A program made the position numbers and the translations under genes. The notes beneath the pieces were generated by a model, which saw only the letters and a program-made list of their open reading frames with translations, was not told the origin of the DNA and ran no database searches. Below, in pieces: positions 42,238-53,838 of a DNA stretch of 64,000 nucleotides; the first letter of the stretch is position 1, and each line of letters starts with the position of its first letter. The DNA is from Salvelinus alpinus (Eukaryota; Chordata; Actinopteri; Salmoniformes; Salmonidae): positions 30,753,106 through 30,817,105 of the forward strand of contig NC_092100.1 of assembly GCF_045679555.1 (NCBI RefSeq). The letters are read 5' to 3'.

Positions 42238-44022
42238 TCAGGCTTCCATGTCTTCTCCCTGGACCTCCTCAATGTCCACCTCTTGAACATCAGACTCTGA
42301 GGCCTCATCTTCACTGTCACTTTCCAACATTGTTGAGGATGGCTCGTTGTCAGGCTCAAAAAGCCAAAAATTTCCTTGGATGGCCACCAATTTTTCAACC
42401 CTTGTTGGTCAGCCTGTTGCGTGCTTTGGTGTGTGTGTTTCCAAACAACGACCAGTTGCGCTCTGAGGCGCCTGATTTTGGTGGGATTTGGAGGATGATG
42501 GAGGCAACAGGGGAAAGAGCCTCAGATCCACAAAGTCCCTTCCACCAGGTGGCTGATGAGATATGTTGGCACGACTGCCATATTGCATCTCCATCCCATA
42601 GCCCTTGCTTGGAAGTGTACTTCGCCAGACTGCCAAGCACTGTAGTGAGACACTGAGACACTGTAGTGATGACACCATGAGCCTTGTTGATCTCTGCACT
42701 AGACAGGATGCTCTTGCCAGCATGCTTGGGGTCCAACATGTACGCAGCGGCGTGTATGGGCTTCAGGCAGAAGTCTTCACGCTTTTTGATGCATTTCAAA
42801 ACTGCAGTTTCCTCTGCTTGGAGCAACAGTGAAGTGGGCAGGGCAGTACGAATGTCTTCTCTTACATCTGCAAGCAGAGTCTGAAAATCAGACAGGATGG
42901 CATCGTTTCGCTCAATCCGTGCAATGGCTACTGCTATAGGTTTCAGGAGTTTCAGGCTGCTTACCACTCTCTCCCAAAATACATAATCCTGGAGGATCCA
43001 CTTGATGGGGCTGTCCATATCGGCAGACTGTGATATGGCCATTTCTTGGAGAGACTCCTTCCTGTCTAACATGATGACAACACCACCCCAACGAGTGTTG
43101 CTGGGCAGCTTCAATGTGGTGCTCTTATTCTTCTCACTTTGGTGAGGTAGATTGCTGCTATATCTTGATGACCCTTCGCATACCTAACCATTTCCTTGGC
43201 TCTCTTGTAGAGTGTATCCATTGTTTTCAGTGCCATGATGTCCTTGAGGAGCAGATTGAATGCATGAGCAGCACAGCCAATGGGTGTGATGTGAGGGTAG
43301 AACTCCTCCACTTTAGACCAAGCAGCCTTCATGTTCGCAGCATTGTCTGTCACCAGTGCAAATACCTTCTGTGGTCCAAGGTCATTGATGCCTGCCATCA
43401 GCTCATTTACAATGTAGAGACCAGTGTGTATGTTGTCCCTTGTGTCTGTGCTCTTGTAGAATACTGGTTGAGGGGTGGAGATGATGTAGTTAATTATTCC
43501 TTGACCACGAACATTCGACCACCCATCAGAGATGATTGCAATACAGTCTGCTTCCTCTATGATTTGCTTGACCTTCACTTGAGCTCTGTTAATCTCTGCA
43601 TCCAGCAAATGAGTAGATAAAGCATGTCTGGTTGGAGGGGTGTATGCTGGGCGAAGAACATTCAGAAATCTCTTCCGAATACACATTGCCTGTGAGCATC
43701 AGAGGTGTACCAGTTGCATACACAGCTCGAGCAAGACATTCATCAGCATTTCTCTGACTATGTTCCTCCATTGAGTCAAAAAAACTTCTGATTCCAGGAG
43801 GACCATGAGCTGTTGCTATCGATAAGGTGTCTGATTCATCATTTTCACCTTGAATAGAAGTAGAGGGACTTTTGTCAGAGGTTGCTTGTTGTGAGCACTG
43901 AGGGAACTTTATGCACTTGGCCAGATGATTCTGTATCTTTGTTGCATTCTTCACATATGATTTGGCACAGTATTTGCAAATGTACACTGGTTTTCCTTCT
44001 ACATTAGTTGCAGTGGCATTTT
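42238..44022 (-). pseudogene. hAT transposase (BED finger, DUF659-type core, dimerisation domain), frameshifted
   Basis: From 44022 downward: BED-like zinc finger YICKYCAKSYVKNATKIQNH with H-x4-C; low-complexity linker; DUF659-type RNase H-like region with CIAIISDGWSN and VFALVTDNAANMKAAW (catalytic Asp residues) and IGCAAHAFNLLL; insertion domain; C-terminal dimerisation block with LQIPPKSGASERNWSLFG (conserved Glu); and an acidic tail ending at 42238. Three frameshifts, near 43685, 43110 and 42395, break it. The coding start is preceded on the minus strand by TTCTCTCATCTTTACAG, a good splice acceptor, so an upstream exon may have existed. Cellular ZBED genes are related, but the broken frame and transposon ends argue for a dead transposase. 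Confidence 0.85.
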
Positions 44023-44621
44023 CCTGTAAAGATGAGAGAAAAAGAAAAAAAAATACAATTCCATGAACAGATAAATAGTTAAGCAGTTGGATTAAACAAT
44101 TCCTTTGTAAGATAAATGTTTAAAAATGAAACATGTATGGAAATGAAGGTGAATTAACACTTCTCAGTTAGCAGGCTCAAGCAAGCTAAAACCCACATGG
44201 TAGCAAAAGCTAACTAGCAGAAATTGTTAACAAGTTACAAATTATTTCAACACACTTTGCTGTAGGCTACTATTTACTAGTTATGTATGTCATATAAAAT
44301 ATATTCACCCAACCCAGTATTGTAATCAAAACTTTAAAAAGCATGTAGTCCTTGGATCAGACAGTGTAGTAGTGTGGGCTCAATTGCATCTCATTAGTGT
44401 GCAAGATCTTGAGAATCAGCTGTACATGTGATGGAAGAGTGCACTGCACATGTGATGGAAGAATGCACTGTGCATGCAGAAGGTTGCAATTCCATTGAAT
44501 TGGGGACAGTTTAACCAAAATATGCCAGGAGACCTCACTGTTATAATCAAACTTTTTTGATGAATTTAAGCAAAATTCCCGAAATACCCAGGCTTAACAT
44601 CCCATGGAAAGTTTCCGGAAA

Positions 44622-44847
44622 AATTCCAGAGCTGTCATCAAGGCTAAGTAAGGGTGGCTACTTTGAAGATACTGAAATATAAAATATATTTGATTTGTTT
44701 AACACTTTTTGGTTACTACATGATTTCATAAATGTTATTTCATAATTTGATGTATTCGCTGTTATTCTACAATGTAGAAAATAGTAGAAATAAAGAACAA
44801 CTATGGAATGATTAGGTGTGTCCAAACTTTTGACTGGTACTATACAT
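44622..44847 (+). mobile_element. Tc1-like transposon, 3' end fragment
   Basis: Begins with Tc1 coding-end sequence (CAGAGCTGTCATCAAGGC) and ends GTCCAAACTTTTGACTGGTA, the terminal repeat of the common salmonid Tc1 group. No left end is present. Confidence 0.78.
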
Positions 44848-45871
44848 ACAAAAATATAGAACTGAATCCGATTAAGTGTGTCCTGAATAATAAACAGATT
44901 TGCAGGTGTATGGCTTGTATTTAGTCCCTAGTGTGACCCCATGCAGTCAGTAAGTACAGTTGCTGGTGGTGGGAAGAGTCAGGCCTCCTGCAGCTGGAGG
45001 GAGAGCGGCATTGTGGGCTGGAGGAAGAGTCAGGGGCCTGACTGTATCCCTGTTTTTCTGCCTGTCTCTGAAGCCGTCTGAACCTGGACAGCTGGAAGCA
45101 TGTCATAATTCCCATTATCCTCCAGCACACGCCATGTTTATTGTCAGTGAAGGAAGTGACCTAACACCCTCTTCTGGTTTGAAAGCTGGTCGGGTCCACC
45201 TCTTTGAACTATAGTTCAAAGTCCCACCATCTCTCTGCTATGAGGGTCGTAGCAGTAGTTTTGTTTCAGTAGTTTTGTTTTCAAACTGAGCATTTTAAGT
45301 AATTAGGGACACTATGGGTAGGGGGTTTAAGTCCACTAGGTTGTTTTGTATTCAGCAAAACATGTAGAGTTGTGTAGGAGTGTGTGTGACGCTTACGAAC
45401 TTGATCTTGATTTCAGAATGTCTTTACTCACCTTTGCTTTGACACTGTAAAATTATATCAGAAGTAGGTGCAGCCCAAAAACATTCTCCCCATCAATTTC
45501 CCCTATTATGCTCCTACACCAGTGTAAGAAAGGAGACTTGACCCTTGCCATATGAGGAGAAGTGGAAGGCGGGGCAGGGACGTGTCACTAATACTGGGCT
45601 GGGCATGACATCATTCCTTGGCCTTTACAGCCCTGGCAGCATCCAACCAGGGAAAACATTACACCACTCCTGTAGTAAAACATGTAGTCTCACAATAACA
45701 ACTTAGTGCTGGGAGCGGTAATACATTACAGGTTATCACCTGGAATGGAAAAACATTTGTAGATGTCTGAAATGTTTGAGTTTGAAAGTGAGCTGTTTTG
45801 ATATGGTGATTTATATTAGGGCACTCTTTGTCTTTCTTCATCCCCCCAAAATATATTTCATCCCTTTCCAG
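44848..45871. other. Unique sequence, no gene supported
   Basis: No element termini or coding motifs are recognised. Confidence 0.35.
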
Positions 45872-46054
45872 GCTGCAGTAGTTGTACCCTACTCTCCATC
45901 TCCAGAGCCCAGCTCTCTGAAGCCTCTGTGTGAGAGTGTGTTGAGGCTGCCAACTGTCTGTGCCCTCCCTCCCTCCTCTTCTCCTTCTCTTTACCAGTCC
46001 AGTCTCTCTCTGCCTGGGAGCAGACTGTGTGGCTTGCGTGAGCTGCTGATCCAG
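45872..46054 (+). other. Exon-like segment, function unknown
   Basis: Acceptor ATTTCATCCCTTTCCAG ends at 45871, and donor CAG/GTGAAA begins at 46055. One frame is open across the 183 bp and encodes Ser/Pro/Leu-rich sequence (PYSPSPEPSSLKPLCESVLR) that I do not recognise. It could equally be untranslated. The next exon-like segment starts about 150 bp downstream. Confidence 0.25.
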
Positions 46055-46201
46055 GTGAAATGGTAGACAAAACCCACTGGTCTATCAGCTGTTCTCTGGC
46101 TGTACTCGGCCAGTGTCACACTCAATGCTCCCCAGCTTGTTCCTAGTCCCCTCCCTCCCCTCGGCCCCCCTGTCACTGACCCAGCTGCCAACAGTGTTCA
46201 G

Positions 46202-46303
46202 ACCATGTATGGGGGAGAGGCATCCTTCACCAGCAACTGGGCCACAGGCTATCACAGAACAGTTAGGCTGAAAAGATTCCTGGAGAGGCAGGCAGCAGGG
46301 CCA
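46202..46303 (+). other. Possible first coding exon of an unidentified host gene
   Basis: ATG at 46205 has A at -3 (CAGACCATG). Thirty-three codons (start MYGGEASFTSNWATGYHRTV, end AAGP) run exactly to 46303, where GTGAGT makes a strong donor in phase 0. Acceptor options lie at 46184, 46194 and 46201 after a C/T-rich stretch. The peptide is not recognised, and no later exon was identified. Confidence 0.3.
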
Positions 46304-46320
46304 GTGAGTTTATCTCACTG

Positions 46321-46360
46321 TGTGTTGCGTGTGCGTGCGTGCGTATGTGTGTGTGTGTGG
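46321..46360. repeat. TG/CG-rich microsatellite
   Basis: Alternating GTGTGCGTGCGTGCG and GTGTGTGTGTGG directly after the exon-like segment. Confidence 0.75.
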
Positions 46361-48550
46361 TTATGTATGGATGTGAGGGTATGTTTGTTTGATGACCTAT
46401 CAAACTGTTTGATGACCTATCAAAGTGGTGATCACAATGTGTCTGTCCTATTGACTTTAAAAGGAATGGGTTTGATTTGGTATAATATCGAGTCAGAGGA
46501 CATTTAGGGAATTCCAAAAGGCTGAGTTGTGCGTCTACAAAACATGTAAATTGTGTTAAAGATGGATTGTATCAGCTCTACTTTCTCCATCCATACACAA
46601 TTCCTGTTGTTCCCCAGCACCGGTATGTTATGGAGGTACTGAATCATTATGCAAACTAAGTCAATTCTTCCTGGAAATATTCATAATATTGTTTATTTGA
46701 TGTCGAGCCCTTTGCTTAAACAATACATTCTTGCATAATTTACAATACTTTTATTCTTGATCGTGAGACAGATTAGTTGGAGGAAAGTTTTCATGTTTTG
46801 TTCAGATTCAGTGTTCTGAGCAACAAACAACAAGTATAGAGAAAATACTTTAATCTGACTCATTTTCTGTCCTTTGTGTCCTGTAAGAACGTAGAGTTTC
46901 CAAGGATATGCCCCCATTCAAACCCGATTGCATAAACACCAGTCATGCACCAGGCAGACAATGTTTATATAAGAGCATATTTTTATTTCAAAGTGAAAAT
47001 TGTTACTCAGCTTTGACTTGGTATTGAAGTAAAATTACCTTGCATCCCATGAACGTTCTCCCTGGTGCCTACATGATGTGGTTGTGTTTAATGTTATCTC
47101 TACTGTACATCTTTCCTCTTCTCCCTGTCGGTTTTAACAAGGACCCATTTACAATAAACGGAAGAGGTTTTATCATGCCAAAAACACTAAACAACAAATT
47201 GAAATCAGCAGACATAAAAATGAATTGTTGAAAATTAGGGCTTACGTTGTAATGGAAACAAATGGTTTCACCTTGCCAAAGTGACATGGATTTATTGGCT
47301 ATATGTTGAAATCAGTCTATTAAACCAATTACAATTATGTTGCTTAGCATTAGAAAATCTTCCAACTGTTGTACTTTTACCTCAAGGGATTAGTGTTACA
47401 TTAAGTCAGTTCAACAATCATCCATGTAGGCCTAGGTTTGTGTGGAGTCATATTTGTATTTTTTTTTATCTAATCAATGTTGAACCTTTCACAGTTATTC
47501 TTATGAGTCATAACCGTCCATGCTGCTTGGGTTGCATAAACATTTTATGTAATGGAACACTGAGCAACAGAGGGATGGAGAGCACAAGAAAAATGGGAAG
47601 AGAAAATCTAATTCCAAGCCATTTTTAAACTTCCATTAAAAGAAGCACCAGTGCTCTGTTGGTCAGGACAGGAAGAAACACACTACCAGCCAACAGAAAC
47701 TAGACAGGATGTGTACAACACAATATGGTAAACTCAGAGCTGTTTAATTTGTTTGTATAGTTAAATCTGCCCGCTGTTGATCAAACAACATATTTGAAGG
47801 AGAATGAAATATCTAAACTGAATCGGAATGTCTCATCTGGATATTCAGTGAATTTAGAGAGGGGATGAGAGTGAGGAACTGTAGTGCTACCGATACACAT
47901 TAATGCATGACGTCCCTAACATCCTTACACAGCGTATTCCCCCAGGAGGAAGATCTTGATTCATCTGTGCTGTTTACCATTTCAGTGTTGTGTTCTATGG
48001 AACATCAAAAGGCTGCCATGCCACTTAGCACAGCTTGCAGGGGGCCTGGGGGGTAGGGGGCTGTCGCACCCCTCTGCGTTGGCGGGATTATCTCTCCCTG
48101 GTGAGAAGTCCCTGTGATGATGGACAACCGTGCAAATGGACACATACCACCACATCACACAGACAACAGGTTAGGATTTAGAATGCGTGAATCTGGGTGT
48201 GGGTGCATGCATGTTTACAGAAGACTCTGAAAGTGGGCTTTTCCTGATATCCCTGAAAAGTTGAGGTTATGATTGATGAAGAAAATCTACAGCACTGTAC
48301 AGAAAAACAGAGGAATGTGTAGTCTGTGAATTTCTTTTAGACCTGTGTCATCTGTGACTCTGATTTAGAAAAGGAGAACTTGGTGCGTTGTGACACTTGA
48401 AGTGCTCATACAGAGAGAATGTCAGATTCTGACGCCAACTCCTGACAGGAAATCCACTGGTAAAATTGGTGTACTGTCATAAGAGATGTTGGTGATAAAA
48501 TGTTTTTGGAGAGAGATTTTTGGCTCTGAGACATTAAGTGGCTGTTACTG
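46361..48550. other. Mostly unique non-coding sequence
   Basis: No gene or element recognised. A G-rich patch occurs at 48037-48065. Confidence 0.35.
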
Positions 48551-48784
48551 TTTATTTTTTAATTTAACTAGGCAAGTCAGTTAAGAACAAATTCTTATTT
48601 TACAATGACGGCCTACCCCGGCCAAACCAGACGACACTGGGCCAATTATGCACCACCCTTTGGGACTCCCAATCACAACCAGTTGTGATACACCCCAGGA
48701 TCAAACCAGGGTCTGTAGTGATGCCTCTAGCACTGAAACTCTACGAGATGCAGTGCCTTAGACCGCTGCGCCACTCGGGAGCCC
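48551..48784 (-). mobile_element. SlmI-type SINE (tRNA-Leu-derived), minus strand
   Basis: Sense head GGGCTCCCGAGTGGCGCAGC and GGTCTAAGGCACTGCATC (tRNA-Leu-like), a weaker B box (GGTTTGATCC), and a tail of LINE-type sequence ending TTGCCTAGTTAAATT. Second copy of the family seen at 13024-13267. Confidence 0.85.
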
Positions 48785-51548
48785 TAACATTTTATGTGAG
48801 TAGTTAATTTGATGTAAGTAGTTAGACACTTTAGTCAGTAAAAGTTTTGCAGTAGAATATTACATTTTGGTTGATTAGAAGTGATTACTGACTATCACAT
48901 AACAAGGTATTAAGGATGATGGAACAATATTACATTTGGGGCTTCATCCAAGAACAGCAACATATTCAAGTGAATATACTTGCATATTGTTTGGGTTTAG
49001 CCTGTGGTTTGTTGACTATTGATGGAAAATTGCCAATGCCAGTATAATTTAGGATAGCATTAATGTACATCATGCATTTCTCAATTGCCAAAACCAGATC
49101 TTTTTAATCAAGAATAATCAAAGCTTGCATCCGTTTCTTCATGCTTAAACTTGTACAACAATTAGCATAACGAGATGAACCTTGAGAAGGAGAGTGGCCT
49201 CTGCACATGAAATGGATATACCCGTTAGGAGAGGGTCATCTGTTTATCCTTGAGAAACTGAGAATCCATTCATCGGCTAGGCTCGAAAACCTGATTGACA
49301 CAAATGGATCATTGGGAATAGAATTGTCCCAGCAGTAATTATGTTACAACGCTGCGACTACTGCACACAACCAGAGTGCCGGGGCTGGGGGTGGGGAGAA
49401 CTCTTCCTCAAATCCATCTCAAGGTTTTATCCCTGTTTCCTCTCTATTTCATTTAAGTTCACACAGAAACACATACTCACACACACAAACTCCAGCACAA
49501 CAACATCTGTTTAGACTGTGAAGTTACAAAGTCTGAACTTCACTGCACTGTCAGTAGAAGTTACCTGAACAGTTCAGTGTAGCTGGCTCTGTCTGCTAGA
49601 GTGTACATGTTGGCAGTGATTACAGTACGCGGTATCTCCAGCTTGTTGCAGTTGTCTTACTGGCCTCAGATTCTTCTCACTACGCCTTCAAGCCAGAGGA
49701 AAATGTCTATTGGTTTTGTTCTTCCTGCTGGTTCCATCATACAGGTTTGTAGGACTCAATATGGTGATAAATGAGAAACAAATGCCATATTAAAGTCACT
49801 TCAATGGAATTCTCTCATGGACCCCAAGGCATTTTGTCAAAGTCACCTTGCATAGTCCTCTCATCCCCTGACATTACTGTGTGACTGAGAGTGAGGGTGT
49901 CTGTCTGCTAGCGCTCAGTTTCACTGTCAGCATCTGATGTCCTTTATGTTTCTGAATATGTAGCCTATTATCCAAACCTTACCACACCTTTGAAACCTGC
50001 TCAATTCAGCTGATTTCAGCATGCAATAGAGGAATACATTAAAAAGTAACAATAGGATACCTGTAGTGATTGGCAAGGGTGTATGTTCTGTTATTGTGCT
50101 CTCTCCTAAAGAGCTGAGTTTTTTGCATTTGTCTCCCAGGTTATTGATGGATGATGTATGATGTGGGGGTCTGAAGCTATTTTCCCCAAGAGAATATTCA
50201 GTTGATCCAGTGGGGTTTTCCTGATGATGTCATTGTGGAGGTGATACGTATCTTTGTCTCTGCGTGCCGCTGTCTGTAGCTCCATCGTCCCAGCCAGAGT
50301 TAGGTGCTAGCAGGATGGATCATGGTTTGAACTTGCGTTGATCCAATGAGGGATTACAGCTGGGTCAGTGGAGAGTTGGATTGAGGTAGCAGTCATCATT
50401 TGGAGAGATTAACCACTCGCAGCCAGGCCTGCTTTGGTTTGACTCCTCAACACAAACACTCAGAGCAAGATTCATGACGAAAAACGCTAACCTTTGCATC
50501 ATTGTCCCCTACAAGTCACACACTCATACATGTCAATGGATTTCTTTTTTTATCAACTTGATCAAGGTAGGTCTAAAATGCATGCTAAAATAGTTAGGAA
50601 AGTGGAGAAGCATTGCCATGCCCCAGTAGCCATAAGCTCAATAAACCATTATTGTTTACTATGCAAGCTGTGCAGAACATGCTCTGGAATGTTTGTGAGT
50701 CACTGTCCAACCCTGGTTGAACTCTGACTTGAATTACCAATGTACAGTATGTCAGGGCTGGATCTACTAACATCATAACAAGCCCTACTTGAGTATAACT
50801 ATTCATTGAAATAAACAAAGGAAAATACTTTCTATTGCCTGTTGGTATCTCAAGGTCATCTAAAAAAAACACATTCACCATTCATTCCGTCAGTGACATA
50901 AAGCCATTACTCAATGTAACATTTTCATTATGAGTTCTCACATAGCTTTTAGTGGTTCAACGTATCACAGCTATTTCTAAGGGTGTGGGTTTAAACTCAT
51001 TGTTCACACAATGGTTCCTAGAAGTTATCATTTGGTGAGATTTGCAAGTCAAATGTTTTTTTCTTCACAACTAAAATAACAGTACATTGCAAACCTCTTC
51101 AGAGTATAGCCTTCACTCGTCTTTCCCATTCATGCTTTTAAAAAATCTAAATCTTAAGCCAAGCAATTCATTTTAAACTTACTGACCATATAGAAAATAT
51201 CTACATATTTCAGTTCACCCCATAGGTTTATGTTTTGTGGAAATTACATTTCTTTATAACAGTGTCATGGTCCTCATATAGTTATTGTTTTAGCTTCTCA
51301 GTACTGTTTTTCAAGTCATTGTCTAGGAAGACAATGTCACCCCAATAAATGTTTTACAAATAAAGTTAACAGGCTGTAGAAAGTCCAATACGAGCACATA
51401 TTTAAAGCATTTTATTTAACTCACAAGGCAAGCAGCTCTCCCTCTTTTTCTCAAAGCCTATTTCCCACTAATTTTTGTTCACACAGCCCTTTGGTAGATC
51501 TTATTAATATCTCATTAGTTGCCTTGGAAACAGAGGTGAGGGAATGTA
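48785..51548. other. Mostly unique non-coding sequence
   Basis: No protein gene, RNA gene or repeat terminus could be supported. Confidence 0.35.
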
Positions 51549-51690
51549 CAGAGTGAGAGAGCGAAAGAGAGAGATAAGAGGGAGATCGAGAGGGTGAGAG
51601 ATGGGGGAGTGAGAGAAAGGGAGATAGATGAGAAGGAGACAGGGAGAGGGAAAAAGAAGGAGAAGGAGAGAGAGGAATGGAGAAAGTGGT
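51549..51690. repeat. Homopurine (GA-rich) tract
   Basis: About 140 bp with few pyrimidines on the plus strand (for example GAGAGAGCGAAAGAGAGAGA). It may form triplex DNA. Confidence 0.8.
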
Positions 51691-53703
51691 TTGTGAAGGA
51701 TCAGCCTTGTGTCAGATTAGCATCAGGAGACATTAACACTAGTGATGCTGCTTCTGGGTCCACAATCCTCCGTCTCCCTGCTGGAGTGGGAGATAAGCGT
51801 GCAATCACAAAGGGAAGTGTAGGAGCGGGAAAGAGAGGCTGGTTCGCCTCCACTCGCCCCCAGGCCAACAGCCCCATTTACAGGTACAGCACAGCCTGAT
51901 GATAGGAAGAACAAAGAGTTGGGGTGTTCATTTCTTAATGCACTTATGTCAGGGTCTCATTGAAATTAAGCAGCAGAACCGTGAGGGTTTTCTTTGCTCT
52001 ATGTCCCACTCTGTTTAATGCCTTGCAAACTGGAACTGAGCCATTTCCTTACACTTTCAAGTTTTGGAGTTGAATTTAATATTTATACTGTTTTACATGG
52101 CTGTTTTCTTGTTATGTATGAACTTGCATAACTCATCATTATGTAACTCAGGTTATGTTTCAAATCATTATCAGTATTGGCCAAAACAAGGAAAGGCCTA
52201 TCGTCTAACTGAATAGAAAGTGGTTGTGTACTTGGTGTGGCAGCATGTGCCTGTCCAGCCTGTCTAATGGCCATGTACTGTAAACATAATAAAAACACGG
52301 AGAGAATCAACAGGAGATGGAGTAGTGTTGTTGTTTAGTCTCAGACTTACAGTCAGGAAGGTAACAAGCAGAGGGATCAGAGAGGAAGGGTGTCCCCAAG
52401 GCACACTCCTTCTCTTTTTTCTCTCCCTCCATTTTTCCCTCCCTCCCCTGCAGTGGGCATTTAGAGGGATCCTGAAAAACAGGAAGTAGAGAGGCAGGAG
52501 GTTGAGTCTTGTCTGCTCACGCCGTGGCCTGGCCCTGTGGTAGGATAGTCAAATGAGGTCATCACACACAGGAAGCACAACTGTCATGGCTATGCTCAGG
52601 ACTTTGACTGATGTCCATCACAGTCAGAGGAATAAGGGAAATAGGGAAGGCTTTCCTCATATTAAACACTCAGACAGACAGCACAGTACACGTTTGAAAG
52701 TACAGAGTCTTAAGCAAGGAAGAGCTGAACATTCAAACCATTAGATGTTTTTCTTGGCTTTAAGTTTTTATAGATCATTGTAACCACATCATGCTCTGGA
52801 TGTAGTTTTAGACTCTTGTGTTGTAGTTGATAACAGCATAATAACATGGTCAATAACAGGGTCCATAATAGCTCCTGTTCTCATCATTTTTATGAAATAA
52901 ACCATGTAGGATGTCATATTTTGTGTTTGTCAGCATTGCAAGATGTATTGTAAGGTTAAGTAATGCTAGGCATACGTGCAGAGCTTATTCAGACTTACTG
53001 ACTGAAAGCGAAAGAGTGAGCGAGGCGGATGTGCTGTGTTCAGTAATTACAGAGGTAGTGGACTATGTTTTATTGAGTGTGAAAGGGCCGACCCCGTCAC
53101 CAACCCTGCCCGTGTTCCAGAGGCCTGTCTCACGGGAGGGAGGAGGGGACAGAGAGATGGAGAGTGGCTGCTACTGGGCTTGCCTCTCTGGGCCTGTCTC
53201 TCACACAAACAGTAACACACAACAAAAGTGGTCAAACATCACTCTGACTTAGATGAATACCAAGGATCTACAGGGGCTTTTTAAGCTAAACAATGCACAA
53301 CATCGTTCCACTATTTTAACAGCTTCACTACACTCAGATGGTAGTCGTGAGTGAGGCTTGGTTTCATCTGGACATTCTGTGGGACATGTAGCTGGTATTG
53401 ATTTTGATGTCAGCCTGATGTGGTCTCCGTAGAGACATTTTCACTGTACATTGATCTCTGTGGTGTAAATGTTTGGTAAGCAACCTTTCAGAATTGCTGG
53501 AGCGGTTTAAAGACAAAGTGGTGCAGGTGTACATTATCGAGGTCTTCTAAAGAGTACATGGTGAGATGTATATGTTTACATTCTTAAGCAAGGTTAAATG
53601 GACAGAATCATCCTATCAAACATCATTAGCATTGAGTAATGCTTTAAAGGGAGAGTTCAGTTTACCTCACCTTATGGATCAAATTGTTGTATTGGCCTGG
53701 AGT
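51691..53703. other. Mostly unique non-coding sequence
   Basis: 51700-51900 is moderately GC-rich and complex, unlike its surroundings, and may be a conserved non-coding element. No gene supported. Confidence 0.35.
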
Positions 53704-53838
53704 GCAAGGTTATAATAGTTGTATGTTTTTATATTCATTCTTTTTTCTTCTTCTTAGTTTTTCGATTTTTATTTGAAATTCTGTTTAGTTTCAGTTCATT
53801 TTCAGACCTGATTTGCTAGTTTTATTTAATTGTAGTTA

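Larger units (their letters stand above)
41674..44621 (-). mobile_element. hAT DNA transposon with BED-type finger, truncated at its right end
   Basis: The left end AGGGTTGCACATTTTGGGGA and the right subterminal GGAAAGTTTCC share the inverted block GGAAACTTTCCATGGGA, so they are the two ends of one element. The right end lacks its last bases, where a Tc1 fragment begins at 44622. A SINE lies at 41853-42040 and the transposase at 42238-44022. Confidence 0.78.

Noticed and set aside
51594..51899. 101-codon frame starting in the GA tract
   Set aside because: The first half is Arg/Glu/Lys repeat from homopurine DNA, and nothing downstream is recognisable.
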